This document shows, piece by piece, positions 1 through 6,887 of a stretch of DNA of 20,835 nucleotides. A model generated the notes under the pieces. It was not told the origin of the DNA and did no database searches. It saw only the letters and a list, made by a program, of their open reading frames with translations. A program made the translations under genes and the position numbers. Every line of letters starts with the position of its first letter. Positions within the stretch are counted from its first letter, which is position 1. This stretch comes from a virus, in the IMG/VR virus record IMGVR_UViG_3300024520_003924, positions 1 through 20,835 of that record, one strand, 5' to 3'.

Positions 1-2
1 TG

Positions 3-98
3 TGGGAAGCTAAATTAGGGGACGTTATAGACTTTGAGGTCAGCGTGGGCGGGACCCTGTTCCTCACAGTCTCTATCGTCAAGGGCGGCGTGATCTAG
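3..98 (+). CDS. C-terminal end of an upstream gene (partial)
   Basis: Reading frame 3 is open from the left edge to a TAG at 96-98 and gives 31 residues, ending in a beta-prone stretch (LFLTVSIVKGGVI). The other two plus-strand frames stop within the first 20 bases. Too little is present to name the product. In Mu-like head clusters the genes before the protease are portal and minor head proteins, so a head or portal-region protein is possible, but this rests on position only. Confidence 0.5.
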   Translation, partial: WEAKLGDVIDFEVSVGGTLFLTVSIVKGGVI

Positions 99-124
99 CG
101 TCATACCCTGGTGGCACTCTAGCA

Positions 125-150
125 ATGCCTGCCGGGATACCTCCCGGGGC
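125..150 (+). other. Strong GC-rich hairpin between genes
   Basis: TGCC and GCCGGGA pair with TCCCGG and GGCA around a TACC loop: six pairs, a two-base bulge, then four more pairs. It lies 27 bases after the upstream stop codon. No T-tract follows (the next bases are TTCAAAG), so it is not a classical intrinsic terminator. It could be a weak terminator, an mRNA-stabilising 3' end or a leader structure. Confidence 0.35.
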
Positions 151-255
151 ATTCAAAGCCAGCGGGTGTCGTCTTCTCTGGTTCCCACTCTCTCGGTTTG
201 GGCTCAGAGAATCGTCGCCGACGCCCGCTGGTCAACCCCTCCGCGCGCGCTAGCT

Positions 256-558
256 ATGACCGATTGGGGAAAACTACTCGAGCAAGCCCGTAAGAACTAC
301 GCCGAAGAGCGGCGGCGCAGAATGCAGGCCGAGGAGAACGCGCAGAAGATACAGGCGTCTCTCCTGCAGCTGACCGACGCTTCAGCCCGGCTGGTAGCTC
401 GAGTAAAGCCCAAGTGCCCAGACTGCCAGTGTGAGCGCTGGGACGCCTACGGGGGCTGCACGAACTGCGGAATGGGCATGGCCTGCGAGCACTGCGGTGT
501 GAGAGAGGCCCCGCTAGACCACAAGAGCGACTGCCCGACCCTAGAGAAGGAGGGCTAG
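256..558 (+). CDS. Small Cys-rich, zinc-ribbon-like protein with a basic helical N-terminus
   Basis: This 100-residue protein has a charged, probably coiled-coil N-terminal half (residues 8-35, rich in Glu, Arg and Gln) and a Cys-rich C-terminal half. C54PDC57, C68TNC71 and C77EHC80 form three CXXC pairs, with C59, H89 and C93 as further possible ligands, which suggests one or two bound zinc ions. I do not recognise the family; a nucleic-acid- or protein-binding accessory role is possible. An in-frame GTG at 166 would add 30 residues; I prefer the ATG because the extension shows no conserved character, but neither start has a good Shine-Dalgarno. Its TAG overlaps the TAG of the opposing gene in a shared CTAG at 555-558. 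Confidence 0.6.
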   Translation: MTDWGKLLEQARKNYAEERRRRMQAEENAQKIQASLLQLTDASARLVARVKPKCPDCQCERWDAYGGCTNCGMGMACEHCGVREAPLDHKSDCPTLEKEG

Positions 559-749
559 GCTCCGCGGTGGCCTCGAGGCTTCGGCGGATCAATTGGCGGC
601 TCAGCCTCTAGCACGCGCTCCATTCGGAGGCGGATCCACTCGCTGACTGACCTGCGCTCGTGGTTGGCGCGGTACCTGATCTCTCGCTCTTGTGTCGGGG
701 TCGCTCGAAAACAGACCCGGGCGGTGGCTTTTTCCTCGCCAATGTTCAC
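555..749 (-). CDS. Ribbon-helix-helix DNA-binding protein, divergent to the capsid operon
   Basis: A 64-residue minus-strand gene starting at GTG 749. Residues 8-42 fit the ribbon-helix-helix (Arc/MetJ/CopG-type) pattern: a strand (TARVCFRATP), helix A (TQEREIRYRANHE), a turn (RRSVSE) and helix B (WIRLRMERVLE); SVSEWIR is typical of the second helix. These proteins bind DNA as dimers and usually repress their own and neighbouring promoters. Transcription is divergent from the protease-scaffold gene across a 52-base gap containing promoter-like sequences for both genes, so control of the capsid operon or of itself is a reasonable inference. There is no Shine-Dalgarno; TACTAT stands exactly six bases before the start codon. 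The C-terminus is a Pro/Arg-rich tail. A minus-strand gene is unusual inside a late operon. Confidence 0.72.
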   Translation of the reverse strand: MNIGEEKATARVCFRATPTQEREIRYRANHERRSVSEWIRLRMERVLEAEPPIDPPKPRGHRGA

Positions 750-755
750 GCCGAC

Positions 756-784
756 ATAGTAGACATGGACACTGACGTAGTCTA
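756..784 (-). promoter_or_regulatory. Candidate leaderless promoter of the ribbon-helix-helix gene
   Basis: On the minus strand, TAGACT (779-784, four of six bases of TTGACA) is followed after 17 bases by TACTAT (756-761). The GTG start codon at 749 begins six bases after the hexamer, so the transcript would start at or beside the start codon. It lies back-to-back with the promoter candidate of the next gene. Confidence 0.45.
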
Positions 785-795
785 GGCCCTACGGT
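766..795 (+). promoter_or_regulatory. Candidate leaderless promoter of the protease-scaffold operon
   Basis: TGGACA (766-771, five of six bases of TTGACA) is followed after 18 bases by TACGGT (790-795). The ATG at 802 begins six bases later and no Shine-Dalgarno is present, as expected for a leaderless mRNA. It overlaps the promoter candidate on the other strand, so a dimeric repressor bound here could affect both. Confidence 0.45.
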
Positions 796-801
796 TCGGA
801 C

Positions 802-2139
802 ATGGGACCTACCGCAGGCAGTCCGCCCGTTTATCGCCACGCCAAGGGGCTTGACGGGACCTTCACAATCTTTGACGTCCCAATCTTCTCGGTTAACACT
901 CGAGGGAATGACAAAGAACTAGAGTTCGGCGTCGATTGGCTCCACGGCGCGCTGGCCACAGCGCAGCAACGGCAGGCAGAGGGCTACCTAGCTCCGCTTC
1001 ACGTCCGGCACCACGGCGACGCTCAAGTAGCAGAGGCCGCGGGCAAGTTTCGCCTAACGAGAATCGGTTCGATTATGCACGGCGGCGAGGAGGTCCCCAC
1101 GGTCTTCGCTGATCTGGTGGGCGTCAGGCCTGCAGTGTTCGAGCGGATCCAGCGTGGCGAGCTCTCCTACCGCAGCGTGGAGATCCTCGACGTTAACGAG
1201 AAGGAGATTGATTCTCTGGCTCTGCTCGACGACGAGGTCCCGTTCTTCAGATTCCCCCTGCTGCGTGTCGCAGAGGCGAAGGCGCCAATCGACAGCGGCA
1301 CCAGGATCACCACACTTGCCAAAGGTGGACCGATCCTGGCCTATTCTCAGACCGGCGATCGTGTCCGGTCACTTGCTCGTTACGTCACGGAGGCCCCTAT
1401 GACTACGCCTAATACGGCTACTGGAAAAGCCGACACCGACGCTAAGGCCACCTTCGCGGCCAATGCGGAACAGGTCCTCATGCAGATCTTCCAGCTGCTC
1501 AAGCAGGTGATTGAGCCGCAGCAGGAGGGCATGCCTAACCCGCAGGCTCCCGCAGAGCAACCCGCGCCAGCTATGCAGCAGCAGGGTATGGGTCAGGGCA
1601 TGGGCCAGCGAATGGGCCTCTTCTCAGCAGAGGCAGCGCCAGCCGAGGCCAAGCCCGAGCAGCAGGCCTCGACAGCTACAGAGCTAGCAGCCCAAGGCGC
1701 GCAAGACGCGCTCGTGGCCCGCATGGACCGCATGGAGCGGACTTTTAGCGAGTTCTTGGCGGGCCAGCAGATCGAGGCCAAAGCAAGCCAGCTGCAGGCG
1801 GCGGGCTTCGGTGTCGATCATGTCAACACCTTCCGTGCAGCGGCTGCTAAGGGCGGCCTCGACGCCGCGCTGAGCTATGCGCAGGGAATGGAGCGGATTG
1901 GCCCGAGCGATCCGCCTACCCACTGGACTGGCGAAATCAACCCGCACACGAGCTCAATGGATCCGCCAGAGGTCGCGGCCTTCGCGGCCCAGGGCCCGGA
2001 GGCGCTCTCGACCGCTCGAGACCTGTTCGGCTCGTGGAGCCGCAGCGAGTCGCCGGTCAAATTTAACGACTACGTCGCGGCCAACAGCAACCCTGACGCC
2101 TTTCTGGGCGTGAAGACTACACCCGCGCTGACGCGCTAG
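802..2139 (+). CDS. Prohead protease-scaffold fusion (Mu gpI-like / S78-like)
   Basis: This 445-residue protein combines a head-maturation protease (residues about 1-160) with a scaffold-like C-terminus (about 200-445). The protease part has a His-rich segment (HVRHHGD, 67-73) and, about 50 residues on, the ELSYRSVEI segment (120-128) with Ser125; a His followed by a Ser in an S-x-E context is the recurrent pattern of phage prohead proteases, so H67/H70/H71 and S125 are candidate catalytic residues. The C-terminus is helical and rich in Gln, Ala and Met (GMGQGMGQRMG near 262-272), with a heptad-like stretch around 305-345, typical of a scaffold. An internal in-frame start is listed separately. 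The gene precedes decoration and capsid genes, the usual order. It has no Shine-Dalgarno and is probably read from a leaderless mRNA. Confidence 0.72.
   Translation: MGPTAGSPPVYRHAKGLDGTFTIFDVPIFSVNTRGNDKELEFGVDWLHGALATAQQRQAEGYLAPLHVRHHGDAQVAEAAGKFRLTRIGSIMHGGEEVPTVFADLVGVRPAVFERIQRGELSYRSVEILDVNEKEIDSLALLDDEVPFFRFPLLRVAEAKAPIDSGTRITTLAKGGPILAYSQTGDRVRSLARYVTEAPMTTPNTATGKADTDAKATFAANAEQVLMQIFQLLKQVIEPQQEGMPNPQAPAEQPAPAMQQQGMGQGMGQRMGLFSAEAAPAEAKPEQQASTATELAAQGAQDALVARMDRMERTFSEFLAGQQIEAKASQLQAAGFGVDHVNTFRAAAAKGGLDAALSYAQGMERIGPSDPPTHWTGEINPHTSSMDPPEVAAFAAQGPEALSTARDLFGSWSRSESPVKFNDYVAANSNPDAFLGVKTTPALTR
1399..2139 (+). CDS. Nested in-frame scaffold protein (internal start)
   Basis: An ATG at 1399, in frame with the protease gene (its Met200), is preceded by a perfect GGAGG at 1389-1393 with five bases between. 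It would give a 246-residue protein containing only the scaffold half and starting exactly after the protease domain. Phage Mu (I/Z) and lambda (C/Nu3) make their free scaffold this way from the same frame. The Shine-Dalgarno here is stronger than anything at the full-length start, so the scaffold may be made in excess. The arrangement is seen in the sequence; the product is inferred. Confidence 0.6.
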   Translation: MTTPNTATGKADTDAKATFAANAEQVLMQIFQLLKQVIEPQQEGMPNPQAPAEQPAPAMQQQGMGQGMGQRMGLFSAEAAPAEAKPEQQASTATELAAQGAQDALVARMDRMERTFSEFLAGQQIEAKASQLQAAGFGVDHVNTFRAAAAKGGLDAALSYAQGMERIGPSDPPTHWTGEINPHTSSMDPPEVAAFAAQGPEALSTARDLFGSWSRSESPVKFNDYVAANSNPDAFLGVKTTPALTR

Positions 2140-2151
2140 GCAGAGGACACT

Positions 2152-2676
2152 ATGACTGATCCCACCCGAAGTGATCCGCTCCCTGAGTCTCCAGGCCCTG
2201 ACGTTCGTCTAGGCCACCCGATCCTGAGCACGGTTCAGACCTTCGCCGGTCAGTTTGCTGCAGCTGCAACAGCCGCGGCAGCAGCGGGCGACGGCTTCCT
2301 GATCACATATGCCGCGCTCCAGGGCCAGGTGCTCATGGGCGGGCAGTACTCCGACGAAGCCCTGGGCGACGGCACGGTTGAAAACAACTTCAACGGGGCT
2401 GGCCGAGTCCTGAAGCGGATCGCCGTCACTGGCGCTACCACAACGGCTGCGGACTTCGGCAAGCTCGTATGGGCCGCGGACTCCGGCCCGCCGCTCGTCC
2501 TGACCGACCCGGGGACCACGCCGCCTATGGGCGTCGTGCTCGACGTCACCGCAGCGGCTGAGGCTGACGTCTGGCAGTTCGGAATGGAAGCGCAGTTCCT
2601 CCTTGGAATCCTCGCCAATGCAACGATCGCCGGTGGCGCTACGACCGCCTTCGGAACTCGGGTAGGTATCGCCTAA
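2152..2676 (+). CDS. Capsid decoration-like protein (DUF2190-like)
   Basis: This 174-residue protein lies between the scaffold and the major capsid protein, the standard place for a head-stabilising protein. After an acidic, Pro-rich start and an Ala-rich segment (near 38-50), the body has the alternating pattern of DUF2190/gpD-like proteins: KRIAVTGA, DFGKLVWAADSG, LVLTDPG, then PMGVVLDVTA and DVWQFGMEA. Such proteins form a small beta-barrel that binds the capsid lattice at three-fold sites after expansion. The start has a modest AGAGG. The DUF2190 assignment is from pattern memory and not from a search. Confidence 0.6.
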   Translation: MTDPTRSDPLPESPGPDVRLGHPILSTVQTFAGQFAAAATAAAAAGDGFLITYAALQGQVLMGGQYSDEALGDGTVENNFNGAGRVLKRIAVTGATTTAADFGKLVWAADSGPPLVLTDPGTTPPMGVVLDVTAAAEADVWQFGMEAQFLLGILANATIAGGATTAFGTRVGIA

Positions 2677-2716
2677 CGGCGGGCCAGTCCACTAGAACCC
2701 AGCAGCAGGAGACGAC

Positions 2717-3700
2717 ATGCCCGAAGTAGTTATTACCTCTGACGACCTGTTCAGAGATATCAACGCGACCTTCCTCTCGACCTACCGAGACACGGTAGGC
2801 CGTCACCCGAGCCTCGCTAGTGCTATGCGGCTGGGGATCTCCTCAAGCAAGCGCCGCGAGCGGTTCGGCTACCTAGAGTCGCCGCCCGTCATTGAGCGGA
2901 TTGACCGTGGCGAGGCCGTTGTAGAGGACGCATTCCGCGCGATTGCATACAGCGTCGAGAACCTGACCTGGGGGAAAGCGATTGGCTTCCACGAGGAAGA
3001 TATCGAAGATATCCAGCTGGGCGATATCCGAGAGGTCGCACGCAAGCTGGCGATCAGAGCGGCGCAACTTCCCGAGCAGGTCTTCTTCCAGATCCTCCAA
3101 GGCACGGCGGACGCCAGGCTGCTGAAGGCTATCCCGACGGCGCCCGACGGCGCAGCGCTCTACGCTACGACTGCAGGCGCAAACCCGCGCTTCGGCGTGG
3201 TCAACGGGAACCTGATCACAGGGACGGGCGTGGCAACGTCTGGCGCGGTGCGCTCTGACTTCTGGTCAGCGTGCGAGCAAGCCAAGCAGTTCCAAGACAC
3301 CGAGGGCGAGCCGCTCTTGAACGACGCAGACCTCGACCAGGGCGCGCTGGTAATTTATGGCGTGCAGAACGAAGAGGTGTTCCGCGAGGCATTCATTCAG
3401 GGCAGGACGGTCGATAGAGGCGGCGGCGGCCAGGCCGTCACGAACACGATTCTAGAGTCTGGAATGTCCATGACGCTCTGGTCTACCCAGCGGATCACGG
3501 ACAACGACTACTATATCTTCTTCCCCGGCGTGGACCCCAAGCCCGTCTTCGAAACCATGCGGCGCGCACCGCGCATGATCGACGAGACCCGCGAGAACAG
3601 CGAGCGAGCTCGCCGGTACCGGATCCTCGCGACCCTGCTGGACATGCGTGCCGGATACGGCGTTAACACTGCCTACGGCACGGTCAAAGTAAACAACTAG
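2717..3700 (+). CDS. Major capsid protein, Mu gpT-like
   Basis: This 327-residue protein has the layout of Mu gpT-type major head proteins (HK97-like fold). An N-terminal helix (DLFRDINATFLSTYRD) is followed by KRRERFGYLESPPVIERI, the E-loop-like RAIAYSVENLTWGKAIGFHEEDIED, and the helix REVARKLAIRAAQLPEQVFFQIL, which parallels gpT's GISRDDFEDDN and DELIFKLL segments. The C-terminus (KPVFETMRRAPRMIDETREN, then LDMRAGYGVNTAYG) parallels gpT's KPIIFQNRKAPE and RGRWGVGY. It has a good Shine-Dalgarno (AGGAG) and a strong intrinsic terminator just after its stop, consistent with a highly expressed gene whose message ends here for part of the transcripts. It polymerises into the procapsid shell around the scaffold. 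Confidence 0.85.
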   Translation: MPEVVITSDDLFRDINATFLSTYRDTVGRHPSLASAMRLGISSSKRRERFGYLESPPVIERIDRGEAVVEDAFRAIAYSVENLTWGKAIGFHEEDIEDIQLGDIREVARKLAIRAAQLPEQVFFQILQGTADARLLKAIPTAPDGAALYATTAGANPRFGVVNGNLITGTGVATSGAVRSDFWSACEQAKQFQDTEGEPLLNDADLDQGALVIYGVQNEEVFREAFIQGRTVDRGGGGQAVTNTILESGMSMTLWSTQRITDNDYYIFFPGVDPKPVFETMRRAPRMIDETRENSERARRYRILATLLDMRAGYGVNTAYGTVKVNN

Positions 3701-3726
3701 ACTTGTTGGTTATGCGGAGACAGAGG

Positions 3727-3759
3727 GGGCCCGTCCGCTGTGGGCGGGCCCTTCTTTTT
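3727..3759 (+). terminator. Intrinsic terminator after the major capsid gene
   Basis: GGGCCCGTCC (3727-3736) pairs with GGGCGGGCCC (3742-3751) over ten pairs, one of them G-U, around a GCTGT loop. TTCTTTTT follows directly at 3752-3759. This is a textbook Rho-independent terminator. Genes downstream are on the same strand with no clear promoter, so it probably terminates only partly and lowers tail-gene expression relative to the capsid gene. Confidence 0.9.
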
Positions 3760-3777
3760 AACGACTAGGAGAAGCCA

Positions 3778-4311
3778 ATGGCCCCAGTAGTAACACTTCA
3801 GAAGGGCGAGAAGCTCTACCGTATCGGCGTCAACGACGACTGCCCTGTTCACCAGATCTTCGCAGGCGGCCAATGCTTCCCGCGAAACTCTGAGAAGGTG
3901 ACCGGCTACGGGTCAGAGACCGAACGAACAAAGGTCCGCGGAGCAGTTGTCCGCATGGGACCGGGCCAGCTAGAGAAGTGCTTTGAGGCCGCGTCTCATA
4001 AGGTCGTGCGCTCTACGAAGGGACGCAAGAGCCGCTCGAGGATCCACGACACACGCGCGCGGAACTACCGCAAAATGGACAACGACCGCCCTATCATTGG
4101 GCTCATGTATGCGGTCCCTCTAGACACCCTGGAGAACCCATACGAGAAGGCCGGATACCCGAGCCTGTCTGACACCATGGGCCAGTCGACGGAAGACGTT
4201 CAGGAGGTCGAGGCTGCCACCAAGAAGGAAGCCGCGGGCTTTGAGCCAGCGGCACCTGTCAAGCTGAAGCCCAAGCGACGGCGGTCTAAGCAGGTCGACA
4301 ACCTAAACTAG
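3778..4311 (+). CDS. Basic head-region protein of unknown function
   Basis: A 177-residue protein with a strong Shine-Dalgarno (AGGAG, 3767-3771). I do not recognise the family. The first 100 residues contain a small globular part with three Cys (C23, C33, C68) and a basic patch (STKGRKSRSRIHDTRARNYR); the last 40 residues are low-complexity, first acidic (STEDVQEVEAATKKE), then Pro/Lys/Arg-rich (VKLKPKRRRSKQ). Its position right after the capsid gene corresponds to Mu gp35, a small protein of the same neighbourhood, but no sequence link is visible to me. A capsid-associated or DNA-contacting role is possible from its charge and place. Confidence 0.65.
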   Translation: MAPVVTLQKGEKLYRIGVNDDCPVHQIFAGGQCFPRNSEKVTGYGSETERTKVRGAVVRMGPGQLEKCFEAASHKVVRSTKGRKSRSRIHDTRARNYRKMDNDRPIIGLMYAVPLDTLENPYEKAGYPSLSDTMGQSTEDVQEVEAATKKEAAGFEPAAPVKLKPKRRRSKQVDNLN

Positions 4312-4320
4312 AGGTAGCCC

Positions 4321-5859
4321 GTGGCGTCACCGACCGAAGGAGAAATGGACAACCAGCTTAGGGCTGGTGTCTTGCTGATTGACAACCTGCTAGCGCAGCA
4401 GACGGTCGCGACGGACGAAGACGCCTACGTGCAGATCCTGGAGTCAGATTTTGCTGCCGCACAAGCAGCAGGGGCTCGACTCTTCCGGTCTCGGATAGCT
4501 TCAGGTGTAGGCGCTGGACCCTCAGTCCTCAGCCCGATCCTGACGGCCTACACCCACCACATAGTTAACGCCCCAGAGCGCGCGGCCCAGGCTGCACTGG
4601 ATCGAATATACGCATACTTTGAGGCCAATTCGAAGACGGTAAAGAGCCGCGGGATCACCTATGGTGCTATCCCTTCGTTCGGCGCGAGCAAGGGCGTGCT
4701 GGTGCGTCTGTCCAAGGACGAGAACGCATACGACCTTGAAAACGAGTTCGTAGAGACCAAGACGCTCCGCTGTATCCAAGACGAGAACACAGGAGCCGAG
4801 AGGTTCCGCGAGGTCTTCGAACTCCGAGGCGGTAACGCTGGCGTTGACTCGCTCGAGGCTGATTCGTCTGGCGCTATCCGCCGGAACTTCTTCGCTAAAG
4901 ACTCTTCGTCGTCGTTGCTTCGGAACTCCTCTTTCAGCCAATTTGCAATTGCAGGGCAGTTCGCAGCTGGCCGATATCCGCTGATCGTGACTGACACGAT
5001 TACCGGCTGGACCCTCGACGATCCTACGGGCTACGAACTGGACCGGAACCTGTTCGCGCGGGACGCCGTTGGCGACCCAAATCCTACGAGTCTGGCTGTC
5101 CAGACGGGAGCCGTCCGAACGGTCACACAGGCCTTCTCGGTCAACCGGCTCCAGCTGGCGGCAGACGTCCCATATCTGACAGAGGTCTGGGTGAGACCAG
5201 ACGCTGCCTTGACCGCTGGCACCCTAACGATCAAGTGGGGCTCGGTTACGCAGGCCGTCACGCTCTCCGGGCTCGTGGCTGGCGCATGGAACTCTGTGAT
5301 TGTCGACAGGGACGAGGATCTCTGGGCTGCCAGCTTCAACCAGGCTAACGCTGAGTTTGAGTTCTCGTTCTCCGGCCATGACGCGGAGGTGCTGATAGAC
5401 GAGGTCTACTTTGGGACCATGGAGCCCTTCGACGGGACCTGGTGGCACCTCTCAGGATCGCTCGCGAGCAAGTTCCTGCTTGACGATCAGATCCAGGTAA
5501 CAGACGCGTTCGCTGGCAGCGACTCCAAGATCCAGAAGTGGCTATGGCGCGCCTATGGGCGCTATCTCCCGCACGTTCCTGCTGCCACCCAGGTGGTAGC
5601 CTCCGGCGGTCGCACGCTGACCTTTGCTGACGTCAACCCGGACACGATCACAGCGAGTTCGGGGTCGTTCGTCGCCGACGGCTACCTAGCAGGCCAGCAA
5701 CTCACAGTGGCAGGCACTATCCTAAACGACGGGACCTATACACTGGCCACCGTCGCTGCAACGGTCCTGACGCTGATCCTGTCGGATACCCTTGTGGCTG
5801 AAGGGCCCTTGTCTGGCGGCGAGACCTTGGACGCTGGGCCAAGCGTAACGGACCCGTAG
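4321..5859 (+). CDS. Virion structural protein with beta-sandwich C-terminus
   Basis: A 512-residue protein starting at GTG 4321 behind GAGGT. Residues 1-115 are mostly helical. From about 225 on, the sequence alternates beta-strands resembling a carbohydrate-binding-module or jelly-roll domain (VDRDEDLWAASFN, AEVLIDEVYFGTMEPFDG). Residues about 430-500 (LTFADVNPDTITASSGSF, then AGQQLTVAGTILNDGTYT and LVAEGP) form a small beta domain that I know as a recurrent module in phage structural proteins. It sits between capsid and connector genes. It may be a head decoration, head fibre or neck protein; the exact role cannot be read from the sequence. Three bases separate it from the next gene, so the two are probably translated together. 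Confidence 0.65.
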   Translation: MASPTEGEMDNQLRAGVLLIDNLLAQQTVATDEDAYVQILESDFAAAQAAGARLFRSRIASGVGAGPSVLSPILTAYTHHIVNAPERAAQAALDRIYAYFEANSKTVKSRGITYGAIPSFGASKGVLVRLSKDENAYDLENEFVETKTLRCIQDENTGAERFREVFELRGGNAGVDSLEADSSGAIRRNFFAKDSSSSLLRNSSFSQFAIAGQFAAGRYPLIVTDTITGWTLDDPTGYELDRNLFARDAVGDPNPTSLAVQTGAVRTVTQAFSVNRLQLAADVPYLTEVWVRPDAALTAGTLTIKWGSVTQAVTLSGLVAGAWNSVIVDRDEDLWAASFNQANAEFEFSFSGHDAEVLIDEVYFGTMEPFDGTWWHLSGSLASKFLLDDQIQVTDAFAGSDSKIQKWLWRAYGRYLPHVPAATQVVASGGRTLTFADVNPDTITASSGSFVADGYLAGQQLTVAGTILNDGTYTLATVAATVLTLILSDTLVAEGPLSGGETLDAGPSVTDP

Positions 5860-5862
5860 AGC

Positions 5863-6312
5863 ATGACGCTCCAGGTCAATGCGACGCTGCGCCTCTCGAC
5901 GCAACTCCTGGTCGAGCTTACGAACCCTGGAGAACCTTCAGAGACCACGGTCAACACGAGCGTCCTGGACGCTGCCGTAGCAGACACGCAGGCCGTCTTC
6001 CTTATAGAGACCGGGATAGCCTACGACGACACAGACGCGCTCCATGTGGCCATTGCCGTGCAAGGTGTGCTCGTATTCCTTATGCAGTACTCCGGGATAA
6101 CCGGCAGGAATACGCAGCAGGTCACCGAGCGCTGGAACCGAGGCCTTATCCAGATCGCTACCACCCGCGGCTCCGAGCAGCGGATCAGCCCGACCTCGAG
6201 CTCTACGCTGGATCCTTCCACCGAGCGCGCGGGCTCGCGGCCTGACCAGGACCGCTCCCGGTGGAGAGGCTTCGTGCCCAATGCGGTCGGCGGCGGGGAC
6301 GAGGACGAGTGA
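5863..6312 (+). CDS. Head-tail connector protein, Mu gp36-like (DUF1320-like)
   Basis: A 149-residue protein. The N-terminal 85 residues fit gp36/DUF1320-type adaptors: LSTQLLVELTNPGEP, then a helix in which TSVLDAAVADTQAVFLIETG parallels the VLDAAIADA-type helix of the family, followed by a hydrophobic helix (HVAIAVQGVLVFLMQYSG). The C-terminal third is polar and probably disordered (Ser/Thr/Arg-rich, ending GGGDEDE). Such proteins bind below the portal and start the neck. The stop TGA overlaps the GTG start of the next gene (GTGA), so translation is coupled. It directly precedes the gpG-like gene. Confidence 0.6.
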   Translation: MTLQVNATLRLSTQLLVELTNPGEPSETTVNTSVLDAAVADTQAVFLIETGIAYDDTDALHVAIAVQGVLVFLMQYSGITGRNTQQVTERWNRGLIQIATTRGSEQRISPTSSSTLDPSTERAGSRPDQDRSRWRGFVPNAVGGGDEDE

Positions 6313-6887
6313 CGGTAGAGGTTCGGGTGTCGCCGGATCAGATCGACCTCCTAACCGATTCCTTGTCAGCCCAGGCCGTAGAAGAGGTGCTGGACGGTAT
6401 CGGCGCGCTGCTGACCTCGAGGTTCCAGCGGTCTTGGAGGCTGCAGCGGTCTCCGTCAGGCGACGCCTGGGCGCCACGGCTGACGCCTAACGTGGCTGGG
6501 ATCGTGAAGGATCTCAACGCGGGCGGCTTCCCCAAGGGGCGCAGGTTCCAGCCGCGGCCAGCAGTGGAGGACACGGGCCGCCTGAAGGGATCGCTGACAT
6601 GGGAGGTGCGCGGGTCTGAATTGGTGGTCGGGACGAGCGTAAGCTACGCCTCGATCCAGAACGAGGGCGGGGCCGTGACGCTCACGCTCAACGCGACCGG
6701 GCGGCGGCAGCTGGCTATCTGGCTGCGGCAGGATCGGTCTCGCCGAGAGTTTGGGCTGGGCTGGCTCTTTTCAAAACCGACGTTTACTCTAAACGTAAGA
6801 GAGCGCAGGTTTATAGAGATTGGCGACGACGAGAGGAGCCTGGTGGTTAAAGAGATCGAGCAGGAGATCGCCAGGCGGGCCACGTGA
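6309..6887 (+). CDS. Virion morphogenesis protein, Mu gpG / HK97 gp10-like
   Basis: A 192-residue protein. The signature of the phage virion morphogenesis family (Phage_tail_S, Mu gpG) is clear: RFQRSWRLQRSPSGDAWAPR early on, then DTGRLKGSLTWEV, then VVGTSVSYASIQNEGG. These correspond to the 'sP-G-W-L', 'tG-L--Si' and 'g-YA--h--G' blocks of the family. The protein acts at the neck, in joining or completing head and tail. I place the start at GTG 6309, overlapping the previous stop; a longer frame from ATG 6261 would run through the end of that gene and lacks family-like sequence. Its own stop overlaps the next start in another GTGA. Confidence 0.75.
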   Translation: MTVEVRVSPDQIDLLTDSLSAQAVEEVLDGIGALLTSRFQRSWRLQRSPSGDAWAPRLTPNVAGIVKDLNAGGFPKGRRFQPRPAVEDTGRLKGSLTWEVRGSELVVGTSVSYASIQNEGGAVTLTLNATGRRQLAIWLRQDRSRREFGLGWLFSKPTFTLNVRERRFIEIGDDERSLVVKEIEQEIARRAT

